Of a DNA stretch of 64,000 nucleotides, positions 13,401-27,000 are shown in pieces; positions within the stretch are counted from its first letter, which is position 1; every line of letters starts with the position of its first letter. The notes beneath the pieces are model-generated. The model made no database searches. It was given only the letters and a program-made list of their open reading frames with translations, and was not told the origin of the DNA. The position numbers were made by a program, and so were the translations under genes. The stretch is taken from positions 24,533,437-24,597,436 of the forward strand of contig NC_059500.1 of the NCBI RefSeq assembly GCF_018139145.2. The letters are read 5' to 3'. The DNA comes from Gymnogyps californianus. Taxonomy: Eukaryota > Chordata > Aves > Accipitriformes > Cathartidae.

Positions 13401-15335
13401 TGATTTTCATGAACTACTTGAACTCGAGCATACTGGTGTGTGTTGAGCTTAGTGGTCTGTGTTGAACATGAACTTACACTTCATTGCTGTGAAACATCAG
13501 GTCACCACACAGAGATTCTTTGCAACCATGCAAGAGGGAAACAATATTATTAACTAAGACTTGCTGTCTTCAGAAATCAAATGAAACAGAGGAGCTGGCA
13601 TAGGAAAACCAGGCTACCCCAAGATCACACACACCGTTTTCACTGTATTGAACCTCCTCTTATAAAACTCCAGAAGGACTTGCTTGATAGAAACACTGGA
13701 GTAACAAATGTATAATGCCAAATCTTGCCCTTACTCAGCATCTCTTAATTTTTACCACAGAGTTCTTTATGGAGCTCCACTGCTGTGGAAGCCTCCAAAT
13801 TCCTCAAGGAAATGCAAAAGATGAATAATTTTTCTTTTCTTAAAACTTGGCAAACACTGGAACAGACAGCACTGGCTATCTAGAAATTAATATTTAATAC
13901 ACAACAGATGACTCTTAATTTTCCTTTCTGAAAGTGAAAATCAAAAGCAAAGGAGAAAAAAGGGAAAGTTGCTATGTCACAAACCACAGTTTGAAATAGA
14001 ATTTCTAAACAATTTTTTTTTCATCAGGTCTCTGAGAAAGACTCCCACCATACAGCACCTGTTCCAGTTTGCAGAAAGCTGGGCCTGTTTGTTGTTTTCT
14101 TGCTTCAAGGACTACTGAGATTACTAAATCCAGGGGACCCAATTAAGCCTCCCCCTGCTGATTGTTTTCTGGTGTTGCTGTTTTACAGTTTCTAGAGAGG
14201 CTGGGACCTGGGAATCTCGGCACATCTACCTAGCAAATTGTCCGGCAGGTTGTGTTTTTGTGAAGGTGAAATTCGTCACTTCAGAGGGCCAAACTGAAGC
14301 TGCACTTTGGAATAGGGAAAATACCTTTTTATTCCATAACACCACTGCTTTCACTGAACAGCAGTCTTGCACTGTTCTTCACTTGGGGTGATCTTTAATG
14401 CACTGAATGTCAATATTTAGCACGTTTATATTTTATATTACCTCATTGTCAATATTTAGTTAGTTTTACAGGATTTAACATTTTATAGCAAGACCTCATG
14501 TTACCATGTGGTTTCCCTGCAGTTGGCTGCATTGATACAAATGTCTGCAGCCCAGTGATTTTAATATTTTTAAATGGATGTAACACATGTAATTATAACA
14601 GGATATCATTGGACTGATTTTATATTATTTTTATCCTAAACGAAATATAAGCTGAACCATCTGATGGTTTTTTTATCAGACTCCAAATGAATAACAGCAG
14701 CATTGGGCAAATGAATTTTATGTTGATGTATGCTGCAACACAGTCTCACTGGACATGTTTCTCTGGGATCCCCTGTAAATCTAACATTTTCCCCCAGGGC
14801 ATTTCTAAATCCTAATAAAATCATTCAGAGTTCTGCCTCCCTTTGAAGAACTATAAGAAATTTTGATTCTAAAACAATAAATCTTCACTCAGCAGACAGT
14901 TTTTTGTTTGGGGTTTTTTTCCCAAAATGAGTAAGGACTGTGCTGGAGATTTTATTTTGGTCAGAGATCAGTGCCAAAACCCTAGCAACGCATTATAATG
15001 ATTTAATCAAACATCTTTAAGAGCAGATTGTTCTGTGTTATCTTTCTGAGTGGCCTGTCACACACTATACTACATTATAGCACATGCAGATCTCAGTATG
15101 TGCACAGATGTTCTTGTGCACATGCATACACATGACTTGGTCTGCATAGATGTGCATGATTTATCTGTATCTCAAACAGGGTTGCACAGGACCAAAAGTA
15201 GATCTTTCACTAAGAATAGAATAGTTGAGATTCAGACCTGCTCAAGACAGAATTCACAGAGAAGGATTTTTTGGTTGTATAATATGTATCTCTGTATTAT
15301 TGTGTGGTAAGGACACCTTCTTATAGTCCATAGCA

Positions 15336-15365
15336 TTTTTTTAAATTTTTTTTTTTTTTTTTTTT
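15336..15365. repeat. Poly(T) tract
   Basis: About 20 T's preceded by TTTTTTTAAA. Confidence 0.85.
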
Positions 15366-16299
15366 ACACAACCATATCTTCCTCTGCAAATGTTATAAAA
15401 GCTATATGCAATAGGTTTATTTTCCTAGTCAGTTAATTTAAAACTCCTGGGTGCTGGTCCATTTTATACAACTGTAGGAGATCAGACTGAAACAAACAGA
15501 AAAAAATTACTTCCTCCAATATTGACTTTCAAATTGGTTGAAGGACCCCAGAGATTAAACCATGGATGTTTGGTATCTCTCTGTTAGGATCATTTTTTAG
15601 TTTTAATAGAAAATTTCTGTCTGAGACAAAAAGGCCAAGCAAGTTAGTGCCTAGCAAAGTATATCTCATGTGGATAAGGCAATGGGAAAATAAAAAATCC
15701 CAAGCATCATACAGCACCTCAATCCCTTTACATGAGCCATGCATCTCTGAAGCTAGTAGTAATTCATCCATCTATGGATCTACATCTGTTAGCTCAATAG
15801 GTGACACAAGGCTGGATTTTAAATGAGTCTAACCCAATAACCAGACTTATGTAATAGGCTTTTCAGGAAGACAGAGAAGGAAGCCTTAATGTTAAGAAAC
15901 CCTAGCTCAAAGTATCAGTTCCAGTAGCTCCAATGGCTAACATTAAACCTTTCTGTCTGTCAGTATAACTTTCCTTTGTATTTACTTTACTCTGGCTATC
16001 ACATTTAAACTAAGGCTCCTTTTGCCCTGCTGTTAACCTATGTGAATGCACAGGTGTGTGCATAATACACGAACAAAGAAATACTATTGTTTAAAAGAAT
16101 TTCTTTCTCATGGTTGTTGCTGCAAAAAAATGCACATCACATCCAATTATTTTTCTTAATTACTCCCGAAATGTTGCTGATATTGTGTCCCACTCTCTGT
16201 CCCTGAAACTACATTAAAAAGCACAGTAAGGAGTAAGTTTCTGTAACTTGGTTGTTCGTAATAAAGGTTGCATCTTGTTTTATTTTACAGGGCTGATCA

Positions 16300-16385
16300 G
16301 GCAGAACATGATTTTCTCTTGCTGTACGCTGGTTTAAATCCAGTGACTTCAGAAGAGTTACACTTGATTTATGCTGGTGAGAGAT
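16300..16385. repeat. Ancient repeat relic ('gacttcagagttacac.gatttat')
   Basis: GGTTTAAATCCAGTGACTTC, AGAGTTACACTTGATTTATG and CTGGTGAG resemble the common sauropsid phrase 'actccattgacttcaatggagttactccagatttacaccggtgtaag'. Related snippets occur at 1258-1335, 16941-17000, 31512-31560 and 32845-32885. Confidence 0.4.
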
Positions 16386-17775
16386 GAAGAGGCTGCTGAT
16401 TTTCTACCTTAGATGAGTTGCTGGCACAATAGCAGAAATATTATATGTGTTGAAGAAAAAAATATGGTATGCACAAGCAAAATGTCCCACACAACTCAGT
16501 TAGTTTAACTTAAGAAATGTTTTCTCTCAGAAAATGCCAATAAACTAGAGCAACATTTTATTTAATGATGTGGAAAAATTCTACAATATAGCCATATGAG
16601 AAATGTATTTAATTTTCTTTTTTTAAGCAAGTCAGCAAGTAAGGCAAGAGTGCATATTACTAAGTTTGCTAGCACAGCCTAGAAGAGCATATTGAAAGAT
16701 CCCCTGTAATGCACAATTGGATACAACGCTAAGATGGAGTGCTTTATGCAGCTGCAGAGCACTTCACTGAACTGATTGGTTTCAGATGCTGTGAATCTCC
16801 AACCTTGTTATTGGCAGACATTAAAACAACAGTATAAACCTTTTGTCTCTTATTCTCTCCTGATTATACAGGACATGGTGGGACAGAATAAACATAGCAA
16901 GGCATCTTTGCGTTGGAGACAGTTTCAGCGATAAATACAACCCTGGCATAGGGAGGCACAACTCTTGTTGACTTCAGTCAGTGCTATGCTGGATTACTCT
17001 CGGGATGAGTTTGATCCTCAGTGTCTTTCTAGTAATGAGTGCTCTGGCAAGAGCATTAAGCACTACAAGCAGAGAATTAGCAGCTCCAGTATTATCCATG
17101 TTGTCAACAGACATGGAGAGCAAGCAGGAGGCAGAAGGAAAATATTGTGTGTACTTTACTGGCTTGCAAATATACACTGATTAAATCAGCAGCAACGCAC
17201 TGTCAAAGCTAGGACTTTTTTCTGCTCCCTTGTAACTGTACGTAAATAATACATATTTAATACAGTTTAAGGCATTTATTGAGATGCATTAACTGCAAGG
17301 AAAAGTCGGTGGTTAGATAGCAAGGACTGTAAGAGGACTAGATGTGATGGTGTATTTGAGAGGTATTCACAGTGCTGAAAAACATTTCATACATAAAAGT
17401 TGCAAAGCAGTATGTATCCTACCTTGAAAATAGATTGTCAATATCTTAACATGAATAAGGAAGCTCACGTTGGCAGTACAAGAAGTCTGGGAATGTTTAT
17501 GTATGTTCTTGTTAAAACTGGTGTGTTTAATTCCTGTCTGAGCTCCAAGTAAAGCCTTTCTGTTCAATAAGATTTTGTGACAGGGCAAGGAGGGCTACAC
17601 TCTGAAAGAAAGGACTAAATTTTAATAATGTCCAAATAAAAAGATTGAGACAGAAAAAAAAAAAAGAGCCAGCAGCAGGCATCAAATGAGACAGAAAGAA
17701 GTAAAAAAGAAATTGGCAGCCAGAGACAGGTGAGAAAAGAATAGTAACAGGCATACCAGGTTTTCAGAGACACAT

Positions 17776-17807
17776 CCTCTCTCTCTCTCTCTTTCTCTCG
17801 CCTCTCC
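17776..17807. repeat. (CT)n microsatellite
   Basis: A largely pure CT repeat with one TTT interruption near 17793. The minus strand reads (GA)n, which explains the Arg/Glu-rich open frames there. Confidence 0.9.
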
Positions 17808-19284
17808 ACACTTAGCAATGAGACCACTTGCAGCCTGCACTCCCCCTGCTCCTGATGCATCCCTCTGGCCTGGGTCCAGCAGGACTTGGACCAAGCTGGG
17901 GGCCAGAGGGAAGCACAGGGGAGGTAGCTGAAAGTGTGCTGGCTGCTTCCCCTCCTCTCTCGAGTGCTCCTTCCCCTCTGCCCCACGTCATGGCAAGTGG
18001 CTGTGCTTTGCCTGTGGGTCCATGAGAGCCTATGCCCAGGAAAGGAAAGTCTGGGTATCCCATTTGATCAGTGCTGTCAGCTGGGGAGACAGCAACTACT
18101 GCCAGGCCTTACCGACCGCCACTGCGCCAAGCAAAGCTTAGTCCCGGAGAGATCTGTCTTTGAATTTTTGTGCCTTTCTCTGTTCTATTTGCTCTTCATC
18201 TTTTCCTATATCTTTCTTAGAGCATGGGCCTGATCTTTTCCCCACATTTCTGCAGCACCAGACGGGTAAACAACAGCATTCTGAAAAGTCCTTTTGTGGA
18301 GTGTGGAGGATGGCTTGAATCTTTTTTTTTTTTTTGGTGTTAATCACACATTCCCCTCTCAGTTTTCAGCTTAGAGGACTATGAAAGAAAACTGAAGACT
18401 GCTGTTAAAAGTCTGTGTTCTAGCTACGCATGGGTTTCTGAGTGAAGCTCAAGGAAATCATATACTGAAGACAAAGGCCATTATACATTTTCAGACAGAG
18501 AGAATATAGCCCTCAGGTTTGTTACATTATAACACCTGAAAAGAAAGGGGCTTCCAGCTAGTTAAGGTTTCTGAGCTAGATGAAGCTATGCAAGCTATAA
18601 ATGACCAATAAAGTCTTTTCAGTATAACTGCACTGGGAAGTTACTCCAAGTATGTCTGTGGACTCAGTTTTGTGAGTTTATCTGTATAAATGGTTTATAG
18701 AAATAAATGTCACATTCCTTGGTAAAATGAGAGATACATGGAGCGTCTATCATTACTAATGCAAGCTTATCAGAGATAAAAGAACTGATGAATTATAGCT
18801 ATAGTTTCCATATTTACTACTGCAAGCTGTAATTTTTTATCCTAAGAACAAGTAAACTGTGAAGGGATGGATTGATTTCTGATAAAACAAGAGCTGATAA
18901 AAGCCCTGGTGCAGAATGAAGTATATTTGGGTTGTTTATAGCATGCAATTAGTTTTTCTCCCTAATCTCCTGACCTTCGCTGCTGCTACTAACTCAAGAC
19001 TATCCTCCTAAATGAAGTGACACTGCAAAGCAAAATATGCATTTCTTCCTGGCAAAGGTGATATAGGACAAACCAACATGAAAATAGGTTTTATCCTAAG
19101 CTAAAGGTCTTCTGCCAAGTTACAGAAGCACAATTCCCTTGCTAGTCTTTCCTTTAAGGCAAAGGAGGTTTAAAAGAACACTCTGAGTAGCTTCTGAGCT
19201 TCATCTAAACTAGTCCATTTTGATGCAGTGGAAATCAAACAACATACAGTGTGTGAAGAAAATTATATACTTAACCATGAGGTA

Positions 19285-20280
19285 GTCATTGATTCAGAGA
19301 ACGTTTTTTGGAAGGTTCCTCTGGAAGTCATCTAGTTCAGCCTCTCCCCTGAAGCAAAATTATCAGCAGCTGTAGATCAGGTAAGGCATGACTTTGCCTA
19401 GTGAAGTAATGAAAAACTCCAAGGATGGAGATCCTACAACCTCTCACTATTCCAGTGCTGTGTTTATGATCTTTTTTAGGAATTTTTCCCAAACATTTAA
19501 TCTGAACCTCCCAGCTGCTTTAAGTGTTCATTGTTCCTTTTGATGGTATTTTCTTCTAATGGAAGGAGTTTGGCTCCATCAAATGATAAACTCCCTTCCA
19601 GTAGTTGTAGGCTGCTATCAGACAACCTCCGTGTCACACTGAACAAGCCTATCTCTCTCAACTTCTTCTTTAAAGTCATGTGCTCTAGGCTCCTAACTAT
19701 CTTGGTAGCTTCTGTTTGGCACTCTTTGTCCTTACCCCTCTTGATCTTGAACCCCAAACTGGACACAATATTTTAGGTGCAGCCTCACAGGGACCAAGAA
19801 ACCATGTATAGTAACTCCCCTTGATCTGCTGGCCAGGCTCCTCCTAACAGGCAGTGGGCACTTTCCCTTATTTGTGATGTGATTGCAATGCTGGCTTATA
19901 TTTTGCTTGGTATTCACTACCACTTCCAGGCATTTACATCAGGGCTACTACTCAGCTAGTTAGTTCCAGCCTGTATTTGTGCATGAATTAGGCTTTTATG
20001 CCCTGCGCAGAATTTACACTTCTTGAACTGCATAAGATGTCTGTTGACCAATCTTCAATTTTCTTGAGGTCCCTTAGGACTGAGGTTTTACTTTCCTGCT
20101 TAATAATCTCTTTCCCTTATTTATTATCATTCACAAATTTCTTTCTTAGCATCCAAGTTACTGCTTAAATTATTGAAGCATATAGGCCTCAACTCCATTT
20201 GTTCCTTGCTGCCAAGCAGATACCAAGCTATTGATTACTACTGATTAGGTTGTCTTCCTCGTTGAACAACAGGCCCATGT
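19285..20280 (-). mobile_element. Old CR1 LINE fragment, 3' part
   Basis: Read on the minus strand, this follows the 3' end of the avian CR1 retrotransposon: the end of the reverse-transcriptase ORF and the 3' UTR. On the plus strand the recognisable reverse-complement phrases occur in order: CATCTAGTTCAGCCTC (19329 on), GGATGGAGATCCTACAACCTC (near 19424), a ctgaacaag...ctctctcaact block (near 19640-19665), and CCCAAACTGGACACAATATT (near 19752). The minus-strand frame at 19497-19766 retains a CR1 C-terminal-like run, KKLREIGLFSVTRR. It is frameshifted and diverged, so not active. The boundary beyond about 20160 is uncertain. Confidence 0.82.
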
Positions 20281-20421
20281 TTTCTCCAAACTTCTTTTTG
20301 CTACTAGTATACTTACTGAAGTTACATTATCCTCTAAGTCTAGACCTGGGTTTAGTTCCACCTGAGCTTTGGCCTTCTCCCTAAGTACTTTAGCAAACAA
20401 GTCTTACATTTTACCCAATCA

Positions 20422-20472
20422 CTACAGGTGGCTGAGGCATGTGACATTTCTTTTCTAAACTGTTTTCCCTGT
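20422..20472. repeat. Dispersed direct repeat, copy 1
   Basis: CTACAGGTGGCTGAGGCATG followed by a GACA and T-rich stretch recurs at 21011-21060 in the same orientation, 589 bases away. The first 20 bases are identical. It could be two copies of one old repeat or a local duplication. Confidence 0.75.
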
Positions 20473-21010
20473 TATATCCCCATAATATCCCCAGGGTTCA
20501 TTGGTCTTGATTCAAAGATCACCAAAAGACAAGCCTCTGATTTCATACCGGAGCTGTACCATCAAGAGGCTCCTTTATACAGGATGCAATCCTCCCTCCT
20601 CTTCTTCTGTCCCCAAAGAAGCCTGTGCCCATGGTGCACATGCTGTCCCACTCAATCTCTGTGACTGTGCTCACACTGTAGCCCTGCAACCAGTCATGAC
20701 CTTGCAATTTTTCAAGCTCCATACACTAATGTAGAGACACTAGAGGTAGGTCTCAGAATGCATTTGCCTCTGAGCATAGACTTGATTCACTGGCCAGCAG
20801 ACTCTGTCACAGAAATACACTAGCTGTGGCAAAGCTAACCAAGAAGCTGATCAAAGATCGGAGGCTTCATAGAGAAACATACTAAAGGAGAAACAACAAT
20901 CTGCTTTTAATGGGCAACTCTGATCATTCAGAAATAGCCATTGGCCCTAGGTAATGGCCAGTCTTGATCCTGCAAAGAAGGCAAATATTATAATGTACCC
21001 GCCACTAATG

Positions 21011-21060
21011 CTACAGGTGGCTGAGGCATGGGACACTTTTTTCTAACCTCCTTCCCTTCC
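21011..21060. repeat. Dispersed direct repeat, copy 2
   Basis: Partner of 20422-20472: the same 20-base start, then GGACACTTTTTTCTAACC against GTGACATTTCTTTTCTAAAC in copy 1. Confidence 0.75.
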
Positions 21061-24000
21061 CCCTTAAGTCTCTGCATGCCAAAACTTGAGAGCAGACTGC
21101 CTATCACTTGGATAACCATAGAGTTATCATTAAGTCACAGCATGAACCAGCACTTCCTTGCTTGTGTCTGGGTTTCATTCAGTGACCCCACTCTGACAAT
21201 GAATTCTGCAAGTAGAATATAGAGAGTTCAAAACAGTTGCTTCTTCTTTTGCTCTGTGTTTACTTGCCATTATATTCAGCTTCCTCACTGGTGTTTCTAC
21301 TATTTCACACTTTTATTTCCTTTGGTACTCTTGAATGAATTTTATCTGAGCAATGTGATTTGCTGTACTTGAATTACAGGAGCTGCTCCCTAGGATTCAC
21401 TGTAGCAATATGTCCATCACTCTGGTATTTGCATACTTGTCTGCCGAGGCCATTAGTCTCCAAAATCTATGGGAGTCCCTCTTTTTTTCTCCATAACTCT
21501 TTTGGCCATCTGTCCCATTGACAGTGCTCCATTCCAGCATGTCATTGTAGCCACAGTATCCTCCATGATAGCTTCTCTGTGTTGCCCTCCAGTTTATTCA
21601 CAAAATCTGTCAGGATGGGTGAGGTTTGCTCCAGTCTATGCTGTCTTGGACAAACTCTCTAACAACTGTTTCATAATTATTAACCTATTCACTTTAGCAC
21701 AATCCACCAAGTACATTGTAAAGAACAACCTCTACAAGCATTCCTCCTTCTCAGACAAATTGTTCAGAATATCTGCTTTTTAGCCGCATAGTCTGTAAAT
21801 GTAACCGTATCCGGGGTCTGGTGATTTGTGGTTTTCATCCCACCAAATAAATAAATGAAAGTTTGCCTCACTCTAAACTGTTGTTGGCACCTATTCAAAG
21901 GTGATCACCCAGCCCAAGATTGGTGAAGACTTACTAGAAACATCCATTTATACAAGCAAACAAATTCTTGAAGTAGTTTCTTCAAGAGCTGTTGTCATCA
22001 CTGCTGTGGTTCGCAGACTGATTTAGCTGCTCTTCATGGACTGTTGATGTTCCTCTCTAAATTGCATGACATTATAAACATAGGAGCATTATCACCTTAT
22101 TTTCATCAGACAATCCTCAGCAGTACTTAGATGAATTATTTCTTTTTAATGGGAACTCTGATAAAAGTACACAAACGACATCTTTTGCTGGCATCAATTC
22201 CTCTCTGTTAGGTTGAGAAGAAAGCCTCAGCTTTTCATTTCATGGTGGATCACAATGTACCAACATGGAGAAAGTGCCTCATAAGCTTACACCATGTTTA
22301 TAAGTAACTTCCCTTACCATCTGCTTTTGTTTATTGACAGAGACAAGACACTGTGCTGGATGGTTTGGTCTGATCTACCAAGACTAATTTCATCTTCTTA
22401 TAGTCTTGCCTTCATGACTCAAAGTAGAGCCTAAAAGGGTAATACAAGGGCCCTGTCTGCTACATACACTCTGTCTTACTGCAGGCAGCTGCTTGCAACA
22501 TTGGGTTGTGCTCTGCTTCCTAGGTAATCAGGTTACTCTCTGTAGAATTATGATTTTGTGAGGAAAAAAAAATCTGTGAATGAGAAGCCAAATTTAGTCC
22601 TGTCTGTGTTAAAGGTGACTAATGCCACAGTAGGAGAAAAGCTGCAGAACAGGGGAGAGTGGCTACAGTGACAGAAAACGGCATACATTGTTCTTCTACC
22701 CATAGATATGGGGGGATCTGGGGAAGAGGCTGAAAAGCAGTGCCTTTTGGTAAAAGGGTGCTATCAGCATGATCAATAGCTGTAGTGACAACCCAGACTC
22801 CTGTGGACTGCTAGCAACAAACACAAACTTTCTTCATTCAGATAAATTCCCCTGGGGATAGAGGGCCTGTTTGGTTTAAAATATGCATTCTTTATATTTC
22901 TCTGCACCTGGTGTGTGGAAATAGTCAGTATCCCTTCTTATTTTGTGGTAGTAAGGTTTTGGGACTAACTGATCAGAAGACTATACTTCAGGTATAGTAT
23001 TCTATTGTATTCAGATAAATTCTTTTCCTTAATACTCAGATATATTGTCTTGGGAAAATAGGACTACTTGTAAAATATAAAAATGCAAGCCAAACAATTT
23101 CTTCCCCCATTAACTTGAGAGGTGGCTGTCAATCCTCAGGTTTTCTTATTTAATATAATACTGATTTATTGCTTTATGAAATGTTTATGTTCTGACAGTC
23201 CTCCTCTATGGATCTCTCTAACGCATATCACAAAGTCTGCTTGGTTTTTGCACTGTGTTCAGGATTGTCCTTTTATAGCAGAAATAGCAAGCATTATTTG
23301 TGCAATGGAGTAGCTCATGCTTTATGATGGTTTAAGGTAATGTGGAGTGAAGATGGCCCAGCTATAAAAGCATTCAGTTTATCTGCTACAAGGTAGTGTA
23401 TCATACGGTATGTTGCATTGTCAGCAATATTATTGTTTCATGCACTGAGCTGACTGTGCCTACCCATTCTAGCAAAATGTTTAAATACTTATAAAAAAAA
23501 TGGTATGTTTTTGTATCTTAACACCCCTTTTACAACTACAAAACCTGAATATTCTTTGCTATGTTTTCTCTTAAAATACCTGTGAAATGCTTACTGGATT
23601 TTAGAAACATTTAGCTCAACAACCCAATGACCTATGTTTATCTACTGAACTGAACAGGAATAGCTACTGAACAGATAGAGGCACTATGAAAAGTTGGACA
23701 TGCTCATAACAGGTGACCTGGAAAGCCTGCACAAGTTTCCAACAGTCTCTACACACTTCCTTGTGTCTTGTCTACCTGGAGCAAGACCTCTGCGTATGCT
23801 GCTGAACAGGTGATGCAGCTGAAGACTTACTTGTATTTGATTTGAACTGGTGACTATTGCCTGTGAGCATTCACCTTCTCTATTCTAATGCAAGCTACAA
23901 GTCAAAACTCACTTGGGGTCAGTTTCTGAAAAGAAATAACATACACTTTCCCAGACGTGGATGTTCCTGAGGATTCGCAGCACTGCTTTCTTCTTTCATT

Positions 24001-27000
24001 GCCTGACTGAAGGATATTAGTGGTGTGCTGTGGAGGAAACATTTCCTGCCTCTGCATTCCTCTGTAGATACATAAAGGGGTCCCACCTCCAGTTGCCACC
24101 TTCTTTAAGAACAAAATCCTCAGGAAAGATTCTTTTAACAAAGAAGCAGTCAGCTGATAGCTGATAAACACACAGTGGGCAAACAGCTGGCTCAGTGTAT
24201 TGAGACACTTGCCACAGTAGTAGCATAGGTTTAGAATGTGCAAGGGTATATTTATTCACTGTGGCTAGGATGAAATGAGTAAAAGTAACAGAGAGACTCA
24301 TTTTGTGCCTGGTAGGCTGGTATCTTTTTTGCTGCTATTATTGACTAGATCACATTGACTGTGATGCTTCAAACACTGTAATTCATCAGACAGATGCTGA
24401 CTAGCTACTTGTTCATTGTTTATTTATGAGCAGGGAAAGATCCAAAGGTGTTCAGATAATTTAGAACCCAGCAATCAATACCTATATATTTTTTTAGGTT
24501 ACAAAATAATAAACCTAAGTTAAATTATATTTTGTTGTATGAGAGAGAAAAAAATGAACCCTCAAGGGGCAAACAAACTGTTGTTACTAAAGGAATTACC
24601 CATTCAGGATGGACTCAGCTGCCTAACTCCTCATTAACTATTTATCAGTTCCTTGGAAGGAAAAATCTACTATACAGTGAATTCCCATCAATATTTAATA
24701 TAGCAGTGCCTGAAGCGCTGGACTGAATTTCTCACTTGTGCAGACAGCATAAGCAAAGTGTATACTGCCACATCCCTTAATGGGGGAAATCTCAGATAAA
24801 TCCCAAGGCTTCTTTTTTTTGTTATGGTTTACTTTATATACTTCTTAGAATTGTTAATGACCTGTTGCTGAACATTTCTGCAGGGTTCATGCCAGTCTTT
24901 TCCTTTCACGCACACAGCAAGTGCACTTATTGATCATCAAGCAGTTTCATCTGAAAGCCAAAAATACACCATATTGACTTAATGCTACCATCTTCTGGTT
25001 TGGAAAGTACCTTTGCTAGCCTCGCTAGTTGTTAATTTGTTTAAATTTTTTTATGTGATAAAACTATCATAACTGAGGTTTTTTTGTCTTACTGCCCTAG
25101 TTTTGGTCCCTGATATACAAAACACACACTGTAAAATTAATTGGGCCATCTTCATTAATATAACTTTCTTTCAGTTTCAGAATCATCCATCATAGTCAGA
25201 AAACTTCACCAAAAGCTTGCTAGCTCTTTTGCTATTTCTATACTGTCTGCCTGCCTGTCCAGTTCCTAATTATAGATATTCTGCCATCACAGTTAAATTT
25301 ACAGCTGCCAGATTACAGTTAAATTGGTTTTCATCACACTTTTAGCCAAGCCTCAGTTCTCAAGCTCTTCCATTTTTCACTGTCCAGGGCCAGTCCCTGA
25401 CCTAGTGTGACACTGCAGCAGGGACAAAGGAACATATTAGTTCTTTACTCTGACAGTGTCATATCTGTCTAACCTGTCCTGAAACAGAAGTGTAGGAACT
25501 TGTTTTGCACTGCTCTGTGGCAGAAGGTTGTCACGACATTTGTAAAGTAGAAACTTCACAAAGTAAGATGCTGCCTGTTGAAGAACACTAAATGATCTTG
25601 GTCTCAGTACTCACAGCTATACCCAAGAAAGGTAGTGGGGTTTTTTTTAACCTCAAGGCAGCAAAGACTGCCATGGATCGGCCACAGATGGAAGAGAAAC
25701 AGTCAAATGTGAAATTTCTAAAAGACTAATAAATTAACTCAAATTAATACTGTTTTTAAGGTTACCCAAACTGCCTATTATTTTCTTATGTACTCTATCA
25801 CCCTGTTCACTGCAACCTAATGACTCTGCTTCGAAATGTCTGCAAAAATAACCTGCTCTGAGCTGAAGATAACCAAAATATTCTTCTTCCCAACAGACTT
25901 GTACACAGTAGCCTATTCATTCCCACTTGGCCATGAAGTAATCTCCATTACCTAGCTGCTACAGCAGGCAATGAGGCAACAGACCTAAAAGAAAAAAAGT
26001 GATTCGCCTGTTCTCAAAGCTATCTGTCATACACAATAATCTGCTAAAGCCTTAGCAGCCAGTGGTGATGTGATATGAATTTGGCCCTTTTGATCTGATT
26101 TCCCTTACAGCCTCAAAATGTTTTGCCTTTAATTCTTTTTCTCTGGCTGCTCATATTGCTCCATGATGATCACACATTCTCTCCTTGTTTCATTTTACAG
26201 CCATTTGGGAATACAGTGGCAACATGCCATGAAGATTGGGCTTATTCCACTTCATTCCACTTACTTGACTGTTCCACTTCATTCTTTAGTCTCCTGAAGA
26301 TTTATTAGAAAGTTTTATCTTATGTAGCGCCCAGTCCTTCTGCCAGATGTACATGGAAGCTCTTAAAACTCAAACCAATCTGTCTGTCAGAGGAGTTGCC
26401 AATGACTTTTTTACAATGTTGTTGACCTGTTAATTTAGAGCTGTCATTCAGAATGCAGAAGTCGTATTTCTGATAGGAGATTCCCCAAGAGCATATGACT
26501 TGACAAAAATGGCTAGAATTAGCAAAACACATGAACAACTTTTAGGCTACCATTAGAAATAATGGTATCATCTTACAAAATTTTAAAAAATTAATTATGG
26601 TATTTACCAATTGCTGCAATTTATTTTCAGATGAGGGACTTGACTCAGAAAGCTAGTAATGCCTACATTGGTTTTTACATAGGTCTTCTCTGGGGAGAAT
26701 ACAGTGCGTATCCAGCAGATAAATCAAGCCCTCAGATGATCACGCTGTATTTTACAAATTTGAGTTGTTCACTGGAGAACTCTGGACCCATAAACTTGTG
26801 AAAAGACTTACAGTCAACTGTAGACAGCAGAAAATCATTTGAGGGTATTATCACCAATGTCCACTTCTACTAGAAGTCTCCTTCCCACTTGCATCCCTAT
26901 CTGCTAACTATGGTTTATAAACCAGACCTTACATTTATGTATACCAGTTTGCCCACTTCACAAATGCACTTGAGTATTAATGAAACGTATGTAATTGTAT

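Larger units (their letters stand above)
7866..19284. other. Gene-free upstream DNA, segment 2
   Basis: Mostly unique-looking AT-rich sequence. It holds a CR1 tail (10395-10488), T-rich and A-rich tracts, a relic near 16300-16385, a (CT)n microsatellite, and a GC-richer patch at about 17825-18065 without high CpG. The longest frames overlap the (GA)n tract and are compositional. I see no genes. Confidence 0.7.

Noticed and set aside
21469..21783. 104-codon plus-strand frame
   Set aside because: Hydrophobic but with no recognisable domain, no CpG or promoter context, and no splice structure. It lies in DNA likely derived from old repeats.
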